Of a DNA stretch of 64,000 nucleotides, positions 11,372 through 22,005 are shown piece by piece. The stretch spans positions 61,944,754 to 62,008,753 of the forward strand of contig OZ038488.1 of the NCBI GenBank assembly GCA_964036315.1. Direction: 5' to 3'. A model generated the notes under the pieces. It had not been told where the DNA came from and searched no databases. It saw nothing but the letters and a program-made list of their open reading frames with translations. The position numbers and the translations under genes were made by a program. The stretch's first letter is position 1; each line of letters starts with the position of its first letter. This DNA comes from Acanthosepion esculentum (taxonomy: Eukaryota; Mollusca; Cephalopoda; Sepiida; Sepiidae).

Positions 11372-11378
<7 letters not shown>
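11297..11378. mobile_element. hAT-type terminus
   Basis: Starts 'CAGTGATTCTCATATGCCGT', close to the CAGNGNTTCTCAA ends of hAT-group elements, then a GTGCCAC-rich subterminal region, and is cut off by a (TA)n tract. No opposite end or target duplication was found. Confidence 0.45.

Positions 11379-11425
<47 letters not shown>
11379..11425. repeat. (TA)n microsatellite
   Basis: About 22 TA units abutting the hAT-like terminus. Confidence 0.96.
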
Positions 11426-11547
11426 TATTCCGGCGTGTTATTATGCATCATTACTCATACTTGAAAAGTATTTATTCAAAAGAAGTAATTTATACATTTT
11501 TTATTTGATTTAACTATATCAGTTTATAATCATTTTGAAAATACACG

Positions 11548-11712
<165 letters not shown>

Positions 11713-12139
11713 TTGTGGAAGTCGTAATGGTAGAGCGTTATTATTTCAATAAATGAATAAGTATTAAACTTTTTTTAATTAATTCTTTTCATTATTCTTC
11801 GATATATTATTTTGAATATTTTGTTTTAATATTCATTTTTTAAGTAGCCCTTGAATTTTTTTTATAAGTATTCCGTAATATTTTAATTTTCTTCTAGGTG
11901 TACCGTTTCTTAAAAAGGTTGAGAAAAACTCATCTAAGCGATGAGGGCTCTACAAGAATGCTTTTCTGATTATCTGTAAACTGCGTTTATTTCTTGGCAA
12001 AGAAATCGTTTCGGGTTTCCCTTCCTCAAGTAGAATTTGTATATTCGATCCATCGTTAAAGATGTCGCAAAAAGACCCAGCTTCTTTTGATGCTCCAGAA
12101 AGTACCTGAACTGTTTTAACATGCACTGCCTTTAGCGGG

Positions 12140-12470
12140 GGCGAAATCAGACCAAGAACGAAGTAATTCTGCCATATTTGTTATGGAGTTACTCAATCTT
12201 TACTTTCCATCCTTGATAGAATTCAAACTTTTACGAAACCTTGTCTACGATAAGTTATATTCTGCCCAGCGAAGTATTTCGCAGAGACGAAACGTCGCAG
12301 TCTTATCGTTACATTATCCTTATTTCCATGACAAGTCTTCAGTTCCACTAGTTTCGAGCTTCACGTATAGGATCCGCCAGTCGTGCCACGTACACAGCGT
12401 TGAATCATTGGCAAGAAAGAAACTCCATTCGGATAACTTCTTCCTGTGTATCACTACTATATGTTAACTT
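12140..12470 (+). pseudogene. LINE-B C-terminal fragment
   Basis: The frame 12183-12467 includes 'ISQRRNVAVLSLHYPYFHDK', matching the RRNVA-L-L-Y-YFHG block of LINE-B, then 'IRQSCHVHSVESLARKKLHS'. The following Trp-Asn-Ser-Leu-Pro block is displaced to about 12625-12700 ('LWHRLPRGCFLDHCNVNVP'). The 5' RT core is missing. The downstream part is included in a tandem duplication. Confidence 0.65.
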
Positions 12471-13170
12471 ATAATTAATATCAGATTTGTTAGCAAAATA
12501 AAATACCAGATTTTTTAAAACTTTTATATTTAATACTGACTTTTACAGTGGAGATCAATGAGGTGTTCACTTCGTATACCATTGACTAGACAGAATTCGA
12601 GCAACTTCTCTCGGAGTATCTCTACTTTGTGGCATAGACTCCCGAGAGGATGCTTTCTCGATCACTGCAATGTTAACGTCCCGGTCAATCGTCATCTTTT
12701 CTAAACATCTTCATAATATGCACTTCCTTTCAGCTCTTAGGTACATGCAAAAACCTTGTTTAGTATCATTCTAATTTGAGTCATGCCACGTACACAGCGT
12801 TGAATCATTAGCAAGAAAGAAACTCCATTCGGATAACTTCTTCCTGTGTATCACTACTATATGTTAACTTATAATTAATATCAGATTTGTTAGCAAAATA
12901 AAATACTAGATTTTTTAAAACTTTTATATTTAATACTGACTTTTACAGTGGAGATTAATGAGGTGTTCACTTCGTATACCATTGACAAGAAAGAATTCGA
13001 GCAACTTCTCTACTTTGTGGAATAGACTCCCGAGAGGATGCTTTCTCGATCACTACAATGTTAACGTCTCGTGTCAATCGTCATCTTTTCTAAACATCTT
13101 CATAATATGCACTTCCTTTTAGCTCTTAGGTGCATGCAAAAACCTTGTTTAGTATCATTCTAATTTGAGT
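12381..13170. repeat. Tandem duplication, 2 x 390-400 bp
   Basis: 12381-12780 and 12781-13170 are near-identical head-to-tail copies. Both open 'TCRTGCCACGTACACAGCGT' and both end 'GTATCATTCTAATTTGAG'. The second copy lost about ten bases near 13005 and has a few substitutions. The unit lies within LINE-B 3' sequence, so duplication happened after that insertion. Confidence 0.93.
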
Positions 13171-14448
13171 GGCTCTTGAGTCTCGGATTAGCGAATTATT
13201 TAGTAAAAACTAAATTAAATATTCTTTTTTTCAATTATAGAACAATCACAGATTATCTAATTGACGTTAAAAATCTAAAATACCCTCATGACAACCATTT
13301 GACAAGAAAGTGCCTACCATTCTTTATTAGTTGCTAAAGATTGCAGTATGTCGAAGTCCCCAATTTGAGTGGCCTATGTTATCATTGCTAAGAATGGATT
13401 CTATGAAATCCAAAAACCGCCTCTATAATGACCATTCCTTTGAGTTCTGACGGAACATAATCTTTCTGTCCGAAGTGCATCTGTAACTTGTACTTCCGCC
13501 ATGATAACTTTAGCGATATACTGCAGGTTTTTCAAATTAGGAACAGTATCTTTTAAACGAAATAAAACGTACCTGTTTTAAGAAAGGTAATGGCCTTCGT
13601 TTGACGAATATTACAACTTGAATATTTAGTAAAAAAAAAAAAAAATATAGGGAGAGTCTAGCTCTTTTCTCAGTGTGAACTTTAATCCCATCTCAGCGAC
13701 TTTTTACACTTGATACTCTATTATTACAATACTATTTAGAATTAGCCAATATCGACTGTCTCCGCTTCTAAATTTGGCATTATTTTCACATAAACAAAGA
13801 AGTCACATCGGTAGGAAATTTACTTGTCTTTCATTAGTTTTTTTTATTTTTGCTTTTTTTTTGTGGCGATCTCGCCAGACCTTTGATTAAAGTCCATCAT
13901 TATATGATTCTAGATAATTCATATCGACTCTTATCGAATACAAACAACCTTGACCAAAATTATCTTTGTTTATTAAACCAAGAAAGACATCCAGTGCTCC
14001 CTTAAAAAAAAAGTTAATTAAAAAAAAATAATAATTGTCTCATCTCTCGAATTACTGTTAATATAATTTGTGTCAGTCACGAAAAGATCACATTTTCAGC
14101 TTTACCAATTAATTCCATAGCTTTATGAGTATGCCTTTGATGGAATTCAATCGTTTGATGCACGTTCTCTGCCTTCCGTACCAGACCATATTCTAATCAA
14201 TACTTACGAAATAGACTAATTTATATCATGATTGCCGAACAAGTCGGAACAACTCTGCTTTCTTTCGTGTCGTACAGGCCAATAGCAAATAGCAAACATA
14301 TCGATAGTAGTATGAATGCGATGGGTTATTCATACGGATAAGAGAATTTGGTTGAATCACAACAAGTCTATCATTCTGTCAATGTAAAAGATACACTATA
14401 GGCCAAAGGTTTGCGGAAAACCTCTGAAATTTGAAGAATGCTGTAAAA
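13171..14448. other. No recognisable gene
   Basis: AT-rich sequence with poly-A (13630-13645), poly-T (13840-13862) and A-runs near 14005-14030. No open frame over 60 codons and no terminus I can name. Confidence 0.6.
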
Positions 14449-14530
14449 CAGTATTTCTCAAACGTTTTAAGCAACGGCACATCTAGTAGCAAACGAAAAT
14501 ATCACGCTTAGCAACATTTTTAACGTGTAT
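14449..14530. mobile_element. hAT-type terminus
   Basis: Begins 'CAGTATTTCTCAAACGTTTT', close to a hAT end, followed by 'GGCACATCTAGTAGC'. It resembles 11297 in having GGCAC and TATCACGC phrases. No opposite end was found. Confidence 0.4.
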
Positions 14531-14699
14531 GCGTTTAAAATGTTATGAAACAAAACCATAGATTTTAAAAAATACACATACAAATATGAACTTATTTTAT
14601 TTAAATGTTTCCATTCAATTATTTCTGCAGCAATTTCTTCAATACTTTCAATATCTTCACAATCTTCAATATTTTCAAAAATGCCGATTTAGAACTGGT

Positions 14700-15235
14700 G
14701 ACTGGCAAGAATGTTGATATTTATTGCTCTAAAGCCTGAAGTTTTTTTCGCTTTTCAAAACTAGGTCACTACCAGCCAGGTGGATTTCCCATCCTGAAGT
14801 AATTCCTCATATATTCAATAATAACAATAATGAAATTAACCGATTATATCATCTTCAAAACAGCCTCCTTCTGAAGCCAACACTTCATCAACCGTCGTTT
14901 CCAATGATGGAAGCATTCCTGGAACTCCTTTTTGGGATAGCGAGCAACTGTCTCCTTGCATTGCTTTGGGTTTACTCGGCGTCTTCAATTCTTGTTCCTA
15001 TCAGCTGGGATTTGTTTCTTGAAAAGAAGAAAAAATGCAATGTGCTAGATCTGGGGAATGTAGTGTTGATGGAAACTGGCGAATGTTTCGCTCGCCCCAA
15101 ACTGCTCTGAAAATCCATAGTCACTGAGAGAACCAATCTTGCTTGGTGAGTTGAGCACACTCTACACACATTGCTTTCGGACAATGTTATAAACAAAGGG
15201 AGTGAACTAGAACGTTTTAACATCGTGGGCATGCA
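14700..15235 (-). pseudogene. Mariner transposase C-terminal relic
   Basis: On the minus strand 14972-15232 plus the next frame give, in order, 'FFFFSRNKSQLIGTRIEDAE' (family: FFLFPKLK...G-RFEDIEE), 'RRQLLAIPKRSSRNA' and, near 14880-14905, a remnant of the 'Glu-Gly-Asp-Tyr-Phe-Glu' tail (here EGGCFED). This is the end of the DDE domain of a mariner transposase, which cuts and pastes at TA. Stops and a missing N-terminus make it inactive. TIRs were not identified. Confidence 0.65.
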
Positions 15236-16003
15236 GGACGGAGTTCAAGGTCAGTCTGTTCTAAGAGCTATCACTGTGTACTTTAGTTCCTTTACCATAG
15301 CAACAGTTCCGATACTTTTGGATCAGATCTCGTATGAAGAGATTCCGTCGGCAGAAAGGTGTGTCGTTAAATAAGTGCTATTTATGCCCGTTTTAAATCC
15401 AACATATTCATAAACATAATAAAAATAGTATTCCATACAATTACACACGCATTCACTCGGTCAATCACTCAGGGATACGCACACTTCATAAGTTTGTTTA
15501 CTGTCGTGGCCATAGATTTTGCTTGGGAAGCGGCGTAAAGCATTGCTACGATTATTTACTAAATTTGGCTTTCTACGGCAGAAAGCCAAAATGGGGTGAG
15601 AAAATAGTTCGTGCCAATCTTCGAATAAGGGAAGGTCTGTTCGCCTTGAAAATCAACATTCAGAAAACTGGCATTTTAATGGCTTTAACAATGACCATTG
15701 CTATGAATGGAATATACAACCTATCAAAGCAAACAGAAAGAAAAAAAAGTTCACCAATTTATTTTCTCTATTTTAGTGTCATTCCATCTTCAAAATATAC
15801 CGAGACTTCTAAATAGAACACAGTCGCAAAAATCGATTACTTTACAGTTTCAGGGCGTCTTCCTTTTCTTATCTCAGGCGCAAGGACACATAAACGGTAA
15901 TGGTAATGTTAATATTACGCGTTTCCCTCTAAGGAATCATTCAGCATTCATTGACTGAACAACCAGTGCTACTGAAATTTAAGAAATCTTTCTATTAAAA
16001 GAA
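15236..16003. other. No confident feature
   Basis: The plus frame 15523-15816 (97 codons) overlaps a second plus frame 15707-15958, has no domain, no clear splice context and AT-biased codons, and is probably chance. The first 150 bases may extend the mariner relic. Confidence 0.45.
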
Positions 16004-16110
16004 GCTTGCGGCCATATCACGTTGAAACACGTGTTCTCGTAAGATCACCAAAGTTAAGAAACGTTGAGTCTGGTCAGTGCTTAGATGAGTGAACGCTTGG
16101 TACTGTAAGC
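16004..16110 (+). pseudogene. 5S rRNA-derived head of a composite SINE (copy 1)
   Basis: Follows the animal 5S rRNA order: 'GCTTGCGGCCATATCACGTT' start, 'TTCTCGTAAGATCACC', 'AAGTTAAGAAACGTTGAG' (A-box region), 'TCAGTGCTTAGATGAGTGAA' (intermediate element and C box), then 'GGTACTGTAAGC' closing helix I against the start. It is 107 bases rather than about 120; roughly ten are missing between 'GCTTGG' and 'TACTGTAAGC'. It runs straight into a SINE-B body, and the same junction occurs at 42595-42879, so this is a SINE head rather than a rRNA gene. Confidence 0.85.
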
Positions 16111-16265
16111 TTGGATGTGCGGATGGTGCAAGGGATAATTGGAATTGGAAACCGGAGAACCAAGGTTCCAATTTCAGTTGGGTTCCTTACATTTACTTAG
16201 GCGCAAATACTACTGGGAAAGGTATGAATACACCTCTCCCACATCTATGGGTTAATTAGTAGGAC
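16111..16265 (+). mobile_element. SINE-B body downstream of 5S head
   Basis: Tail of the composite: a tRNA-like stretch (16115-16190) with 'AGGTTCCAATTTCAG' as B-box region, then the SINE-B signature 'TACTGGGAAAGGTATGAATA' and 'CCACATCTATGGGTTAATTAG'. Such RNAs would be made by Pol III from either the 5S or tRNA-type internal promoter. Confidence 0.78.
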
Positions 16266-16379
16266 TTTTATCAGAAAATCATTATTATCTTCAAACCCTC
16301 TTACAATCTAAAAATATCTTATCACTTTATATGTCGGTTGATAAGTCGTAAAAACAAGAACAGAATAAAAACTTATTAT

Positions 16380-16815
16380 TAAGGAAAGAGAACAATAAAA
16401 TATCAGAAATTAATACAATAACGATTGGCATTGCATTTAATTTTTTGAAGCTCAATGTTGTCTGGAAAGGAAGAAAGCAGAACAGAGTTCCCAAAGCGAG
16501 AAGAATCTGTTAGCGAAGAACTTGCGGTTTCATCTCGCCATTTCAAGTGTAAAATGTTGAGAACTTGCTGCCAATATAAACATTGGGCGTAAATTTATAA
16601 AGTCCTGGTATCCATGCGGAAAAATCATCAGAACAATTACCAAGAATATATTTATAGAAAAAGCACAGGTAAGCGACATTACGGCATTGGGAAAGTGAAT
16701 GATGCCGAGATGACAGGTCACGGTCAATAAAATTGCAAATTCTTCTTTGTATTTTATCAAGAATCTCTAAATGCATAGCAGAAGCACCAAGCACGATGTG
16801 ACAGCAATATTCAGA
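16380..16815 (-). pseudogene. LINE-B C-terminal fragment
   Basis: Minus frames give 'MLGASAMHLEILDKIQRRIC', 'SRHHSLSQCRNVAYLCFFYK' and 'ILGNCSDDFSAWIPGLYKF', then after a frameshift the 'LEMAR' block and downstream 'NRKF' remnants. All belong to LINE-B. It stands head-to-head with the plus-strand copy at 16835. Confidence 0.75.
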
Positions 16816-16834
16816 TAACGGACGAACAGTAGAC

Positions 16835-17035
16835 TAGATTGGCGGCAAATTCTCATCATTTTACATTTGGTATAATGGTAAATTCTATGCTAAAGCTTCT
16901 TCGCATTTGCAGAATTCTCTTCTGGTTTCCTACTTTCCGGTCAACTTACTCATATTTTTTCTATTCTCAGTAACTTTTTACGTCTCAGTGTTTTCTTTGT
17001 TTTACTTGGGATTCTGTGATTTAAAAAAAACAGCC
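16835..17035 (+). pseudogene. LINE-B extreme 3' fragment
   Basis: Plus-strand translation shows 'NGKFYAKASSHLQNSLLVSY' and 'FPVNLLIFF', the last part of LINE-B, ending in an A-run at 17022-17030. With 16380-16815 it forms an inverted pair separated by about 20 bases. Confidence 0.65.
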
Positions 17036-17436
17036 AATTCATATCGAACGTTCTAGAGTATTTATTAGTGAGCTAGACCACTACACGATTCAGTTCGATC
17101 CTTTAAATAGTCCATATCACATCCCAAGCAAATCTGCCAACAGAAATATAATCGGACAGCGTCCCAGTTTCTCCTCCCGAAGCTAGTGTACCGATGATAA
17201 GAGAGCAGATCTGATGATATAAGTATTCTTAATTGGGATAAAAATGATCTGAAACAAGAAATCAGCATTTTTTTATCAAGTGTTCCAAGAAAAAGTACCC
17301 AAGATAAACCTTTGAAAAACAGAAGTGATGATATGAAATTGAAATGAAGGCAGGGATAACACAAACCTTGAATTCATCATACAATTTCAGAAAGAAGAAT
17401 CAATAAATTAATAAATACTTCAAATACGTCAGTATA
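17036..17436. other. No recognisable feature
   Basis: A 99-codon minus open frame (17065-17364) has no domain. The left mariner terminus follows. Confidence 0.5.
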
Positions 17437-18292
17437 TACAACGTGCGATGGGTAAATTGTCGCCATATCACATTCTTAATTTTACACATACGCGTTGTTT
17501 ATTTTTGATTTTGTCGACTGCACAGTATAGTAGGGTCAGTTGGGCACCGTCTATCAGAAAAAGAGCACCATGATGCAGTTCACTCCGCAAGAAATTGAAA
17601 AACGGCATGCTGTACGGCTCGGCATTCGCGCCGGAAGCTCCAGTACAAACATTTCTGAGTGTTTGCGTGTCAATTCGAGTAAAGTGCAGAGGATTCGGAA
17701 AGAGTTGAATGAGTCTAATGGTGATTACGAAGTTGTTTGAAGTGATCAATAGTGATGTTGACGTTATGTCTCCATTCATCTTCTCACACGGCCTCAGACT
17801 GAATATGGAGGCCTGGATCTAGTGCCTTGAGGAGGTAGTGCTTCTCTGGGTCAAAAGTGTGGATGCTGGAAGAACTTATGGCAACAGGACTTTGCGCCAT
17901 GCCACGCAAGCAGGATAGACCCAGTCATGGATGTCAGACAATTTCGGCAACCACATCACCCTTTGCAACTGCCTACCTAACTCCCTAGACTGCTACCCAC
18001 TCGATTATTATGTGTGGGGCGCAGTTGAGCGAGAGATCAACAAAAATCTATGTAACACCAAAGATGAGCTGAAGGCAAGGATTGTGGCAGCATTCAAGGC
18101 AACCATCTAGAAGAGATGCAGAAGATTCCGAAGTTATCTGGAGGCCGTATTTGAAGTCAGTATCGATTTTACGTTTTAGTTTTTCAAGATATTTTTGTAT
18201 AATTTTCGTAAATATATCTGTTAAAAATGAGACCTCAGCGTTATTTTCATTTTGGCGTAATTTAGGCGACAATTTATCCATCGCATCCTGTA
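17437..18292 (+). mobile_element. Mariner element with both terminal inverted repeats, internally deleted
   Basis: Left end 'TACAACGTGCGATGGGTAAA' (17437) and right end, reversed, 'TACAGGATGCGATGGATAAA' match over about 28 bases through 'TTGTCGCC', bounded by TA. At about 856 bp it is shorter than usual full-length mariners (about 1.3 kb), and the coding region is deleted and frameshifted. A relative with the same end motif lies at 22006. Confidence 0.88.
17570..18150 (+). pseudogene. Mariner-type (IS630-Tc1-mariner) transposase, broken
   Basis: The N-terminal helix-turn-helix part is intact in 17540-17740 ('IRAGSSSTNISECLRVNSSK', 'VQRIRKEL'). The frame then breaks; around 17820-17960 come 'CLEEVVLLWVKSVDAG' and 'TQSWMSDNFGNHIT', and around 17985-18110 'NSLDCYPLDYYVWGAVEREI', the last conserved catalytic block region of this family. 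The block between HTH and the second Asp is deleted, so no active enzyme can be made. Confidence 0.85.
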
Positions 18293-18919
18293 CATAAGTT
18301 GAATATAGGAGATAAGGAAATTGAACATAGAATAGGATGCGCTCTGACTTAACTTTGACCAACACTGAGTGCAGCAACAAAATCAAAAAATAAATAACCC
18401 AACTGGAGTCACGTCTTAAATAGCCTTGTCGGATCTATACTCTATGAATGTCATACTTGGCGTTAAAAAAGTCGGGTGTGTGCAAACGTTCTCTTAGATC
18501 AATGATTTAAATTAGAGAACGAGCCATGCAGGTCTTAGAGAGGAGAATTTTCATCGGATCACGTGGACAGAATCACATTAACAGATCACAGAAACCACGT
18601 CACTTGAGCAATTTCAAGAGTAGCAACAAGTGCAACGGATAGCATATGTAACTTGAAGAGAAAATAATGCCATAATGAAGATGCTGAAATTCTACACTGC
18701 AATTTAGGAAGGTTAGAAATTATGCTAACCTCAATACTGCAAAGAACAATAACATAATCTATAGCAGAAAGAGCATTTTACTTTTTGCTACTCTTGAAAT
18801 TGCTGAAGGGATGTTGTTTATGTTAACTGGTAATGCGATTCCGTTGCAACAGTCTGATGAAAATGGTCCTCTCGAAGACATACAACGTCCATTCTCGTAA
18901 ACTGAATGGCATGATTTTC
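18293..18919. other. No recognisable gene
   Basis: Sequence without a domain or terminus I can identify; the minus frame 18048-18386 is an antisense shadow of the mariner. Confidence 0.5.
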
Positions 18920-19330
18920 TAAGGATAGCTTAAATGTAGCACGAGGCCGAAAGCGTGGATCACCCGGTGATGATCGCGCTCACTGATCAGTAGTAACTGA
19001 GCTAGCGAGACAAGCTTGCTAAACATTAAACTACGTCGAAATGTCCTAAGTGATTTTCTAAGGATAGCTTAGATGTGACACAAAGCCGAAAGTGTGGATC
19101 ACTCATTGAGGATTGAGCTCACTACTCAGTCGTAATTGATCTATTGTGACAAGCTTTTTAAAAATTACACAATTCTGAAGTGCCCTAAATGATTTTCTAA
19201 GGATAGCTTAGATGTGGCACGAAGCCGAAATTGTTGGGCATCCGGAGAGTATCTCTGACTACTCAGTTGTAATAAATCTAGCGACACAAGCTTGTTAACC
19301 ATAAACCCAAAATCAATGTGCGCTAAATGA
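18920..19330 (-). mobile_element. Three tandem SINE-A copies
   Basis: Three units of about 125-135 bp (starting near 18920, 19050, 19185). Each runs 'GATTTTCTAAGGATAGCTTA', 'AGCCGAAA', 'CACTACTCAG' or variant, 'AAGCTTGCTAAAC' or variant, on the plus strand; the element reads right to left. The first is less similar in the B-box part. A shared 20-base junction phrase shows unit-level tandem duplication rather than three separate insertions. Confidence 0.82.
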
Positions 19331-20815
19331 TTTTCTTACCTTAGAAGAAAAGATATTGACATAATCAAGTACACCAAATAAATTCTTAGGCAGGGAATCC
19401 ACATCAACACTAGAAAGAACAATAACAGTTTGTGGACATGAGAAGACTATTCTCCTGAAAAAAATATTTTCGGGTAAAAGATTTCGGTTAATGAATCCTG
19501 ATTATTCCGTCTAAGGAAACGGTAAATCTCACGATGATCATTACCTTAAAATGTTATTTTGCCCGACTAGGCTAAACGTAGAAAATACCTATTAATAAAA
19601 TCTGATTTTCACGAGGAAATATAAATAAAGATATTGCCATGAATATAAAATTGATTTTTTTTTCATTTTTATTTTAATATCAACGTTTTTCTTTTATTTC
19701 GTCTCCTGATAAAAACCTTTTGCCTTCTTCGGGTGAAAAACAAATTACGTTTTTTGTTTAATGTTTCATACTGCAGATGTTATTAACATAGAAAAAAGTT
19801 ATTTTCAGAAATACTGAGAGAAGAAAAAAAGAATATTTAAATATACCTAAAGTCACAAACAGCAGCACAAAATTATTGTAATGTTGAATGTAAAAAATCT
19901 GAAAGCATTGAAGAAAAAAAGACAAGCACAAGAAAAAGACACAAGAAAAGAGATATGAGTTTTGCTTGTGACAAGTAGGACACTTCATTGACAACAAATA
20001 TTTTTCTGATTTCTCGCTAAGGGATGTTTGGCATATGTTTTCAGAGATTAAATAATTGAATGTACAAGTTCAGTTCATACATACAGGCATACATAGATAT
20101 AATTATACTTATATATACATACATACACACATATATATTAATGTATATTTGGTCTGCAATCTGTCTTTTAAATATATTTCGTTAAATATGACAGACAAGG
20201 AAAATTTAATTAATTTTTTATCCAGTTTTTCCAGCGTTCTTAGATTTGTCCGTCATGTGGAGTAAGGGAGAGAAAAAATTGTCCATATTGTCTATTGTCC
20301 CGAGCGCTTTCGGATGCTTCGTTAGCCATTTTTAAGGGGTTTTGTTTTAGCTGCTGTTATATTCCCTTTTTTTTTTACTGTTTAAGACGGTGTTTTTTTT
20401 TGTTATTTTAAATACTAGTAAGAGCGCTTATTCCGAGCCTTTGCAGGTTCAGCGCAGCTGGAATTCAAGAGAGAGTCTTTTTATTTTTTTAAAACTTTCA
20501 ACAGTCCATTCCTACTGTTGAGTAAAGTGAGTTTGATAGTGGGAGAGATATGTTTAATATACAGGTCCTAGCGTATAGCGAGATGTTTCCGGTAATAGGA
20601 AATATATAGAATTTTAGTGTTTTCAAGTATAATTTTTGTTCTGTTTGATATTTCATTGCATTTACCACGTTGCATTCAAGTTATCTCACATAAGCATATT
20701 TTTCCTTAAGGTTTCTTGTAAATTGTAAGTAGATAAATGTTTTTTTGTTTTATCAACAGTCAAAACATGAAGTAAAATTAACAGCACTTCAACAAGAGTC
20801 AATTGCTGAAACCTC
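19331..20815. other. No recognisable gene
   Basis: AT-rich. The 79-codon minus frame 19758-19997 has a hydrophobic stretch but no family. 20285-20345 contains 'CCCGAGCGCTTTCGGATG', related to the 'GCCGAAAGCGCT' phrase of PLE tails at 25325 and 55950 (reverse orientation). Confidence 0.5.
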
Positions 20816-20867
20816 CTGACGAGTGGACCGAACGATTACAAAAAGTTTCGATAACGAAACTGGAGTC
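20816..20867 (+). ncRNA. Hammerhead-ribozyme-like motif
   Basis: CTGACGA (20816-20822) is followed by a stem-II-sized segment and 'CGAAACTGGAGTC' (20855-20867). The latter fits the minimal stem III of PLE hammerheads (GAAAC-four bases-GTC). Stem II is imperfect: GT/AC at its base and a CGAAC/GTTTCG pairing with one bulge. Stem I pairing was not found, so this may be a decayed copy. Confidence 0.45.
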
Positions 20868-20922
20868 ATAGTTCTGAAAATAAAATCAATCAACTAAATG
20901 ACAAATGCAACATTTGTATTAA

Positions 20923-20926
<4 letters not shown>

Positions 20927-21005
<79 letters not shown>
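20927..21005. repeat. (TA)n microsatellite
   Basis: About 39 uninterrupted TA units. Confidence 0.97.
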
Positions 21006-21007
<2 letters not shown>

Positions 21008-21408
21008 CCTGGTAGGGTTAAAATATTTAACTACACCTAAAAAGAAATTTTTAATTTACAAAAATTAAATAGTGAAATTTATTGATTGTTTATTTTGCAA
21101 TAAAATCTTCATGATTTTTAGCGGAAATTTATTGATAGTTCTTTTAATGCTGTTGTTCAATGTGTATACTCTGGTTTTTGGTTCAATGCTTATGACTTTT
21201 ATTCTTCCATTTGGTATGGATGACAAAACCATTTCCATGGAATTTACTGTCTGTTTACAATGCTAGTAACTTGTACTGTCAAACTCCGATATTACTATCA
21301 AGTTCTTCTTTGAGATTGGTTTCTTAGAAACGACGCGCATCAATATTATGTCAACGTCCTGGGTCAATAATTCCTAGTTTTCTTTTTTTTTTCATAAGTC
21401 TTCTAGCA
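21006..21408. other. No recognisable feature
   Basis: AT-rich sequence; the 64-codon frame 21072-21266 has no domain. Confidence 0.5.
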
Positions 21409-21412
21409 TTAA

Positions 21413-21648
21413 CCCTTTGAGCCCTGACCACCGTTTTACCGGTGGTAGAGAAAAATGACGTAATGCTCAGTCACCGTTTAAACAGTGGTAGAGAAAAATG
21501 ATTTAATGCCCAGGTACCGGTTGAACAGTGGGTAAACACGTGTAACTATTTTTATATCTACCGTAAAACATTACATAGCAATTATTTGCTAATTTTGACT
21601 CAGGAGCTCAGGCAGAAGGGTTAAAATTGTTCGGAAGGGCTCAAAGGG
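21413..21648. mobile_element. piggyBac-type MITE
   Basis: Termini CCCTTTGAGCCCT and AGGGCTCAAAGGG are perfect 13-bp inverted repeats flanked by TTAA on the left and TCAA (one change) on the right, the piggyBac signature. At 236 bp it has no transposase. Inside, a phrase like 'CACCGTTTWAACAGTGGTAG' recurs three times (21430-21530), each with 'AGAAAAATGA' or similar. Confidence 0.92.
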
Positions 21649-21811
21649 TCAAATTTCACGATGATAAAATCTATTTCGCAATTGGATACATTTACAAAGA
21701 TTAACGGGTGACAACGTGAGCAGTTATTACTCCACTCGGCCCCAAATTTATAACATTATCTATTGTTATTGATCTTATGTTTATAGACTAATTATAATAA
21801 ACTTGTTTGCT

Positions 21812-21828
21812 TAAACACACACACACAT

Positions 21829-21895
<67 letters not shown>
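21812..21895. repeat. (CA)n(TA)n microsatellite
   Basis: CA tract (21816-21850) continues as about 21 TA units (21851-21893), then GCATGCATGTATGTATG. Confidence 0.96.
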
Positions 21896-21897
<2 letters not shown>

Positions 21898-22005
21898 TGC
21901 ATGTATGTATGTATATTTGTGTGTGTGCAAAAGCATAAATTTTGAAATATATATACATAAAAGTAAATGTCAATATGTTTGCATGACGCCGCACACACGC
22001 ACATA

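Noticed and set aside
15523..15816. 97-codon open frame
   Set aside because: No domain, no exon-like boundaries, overlaps another frame; consistent with chance in AT-rich DNA.
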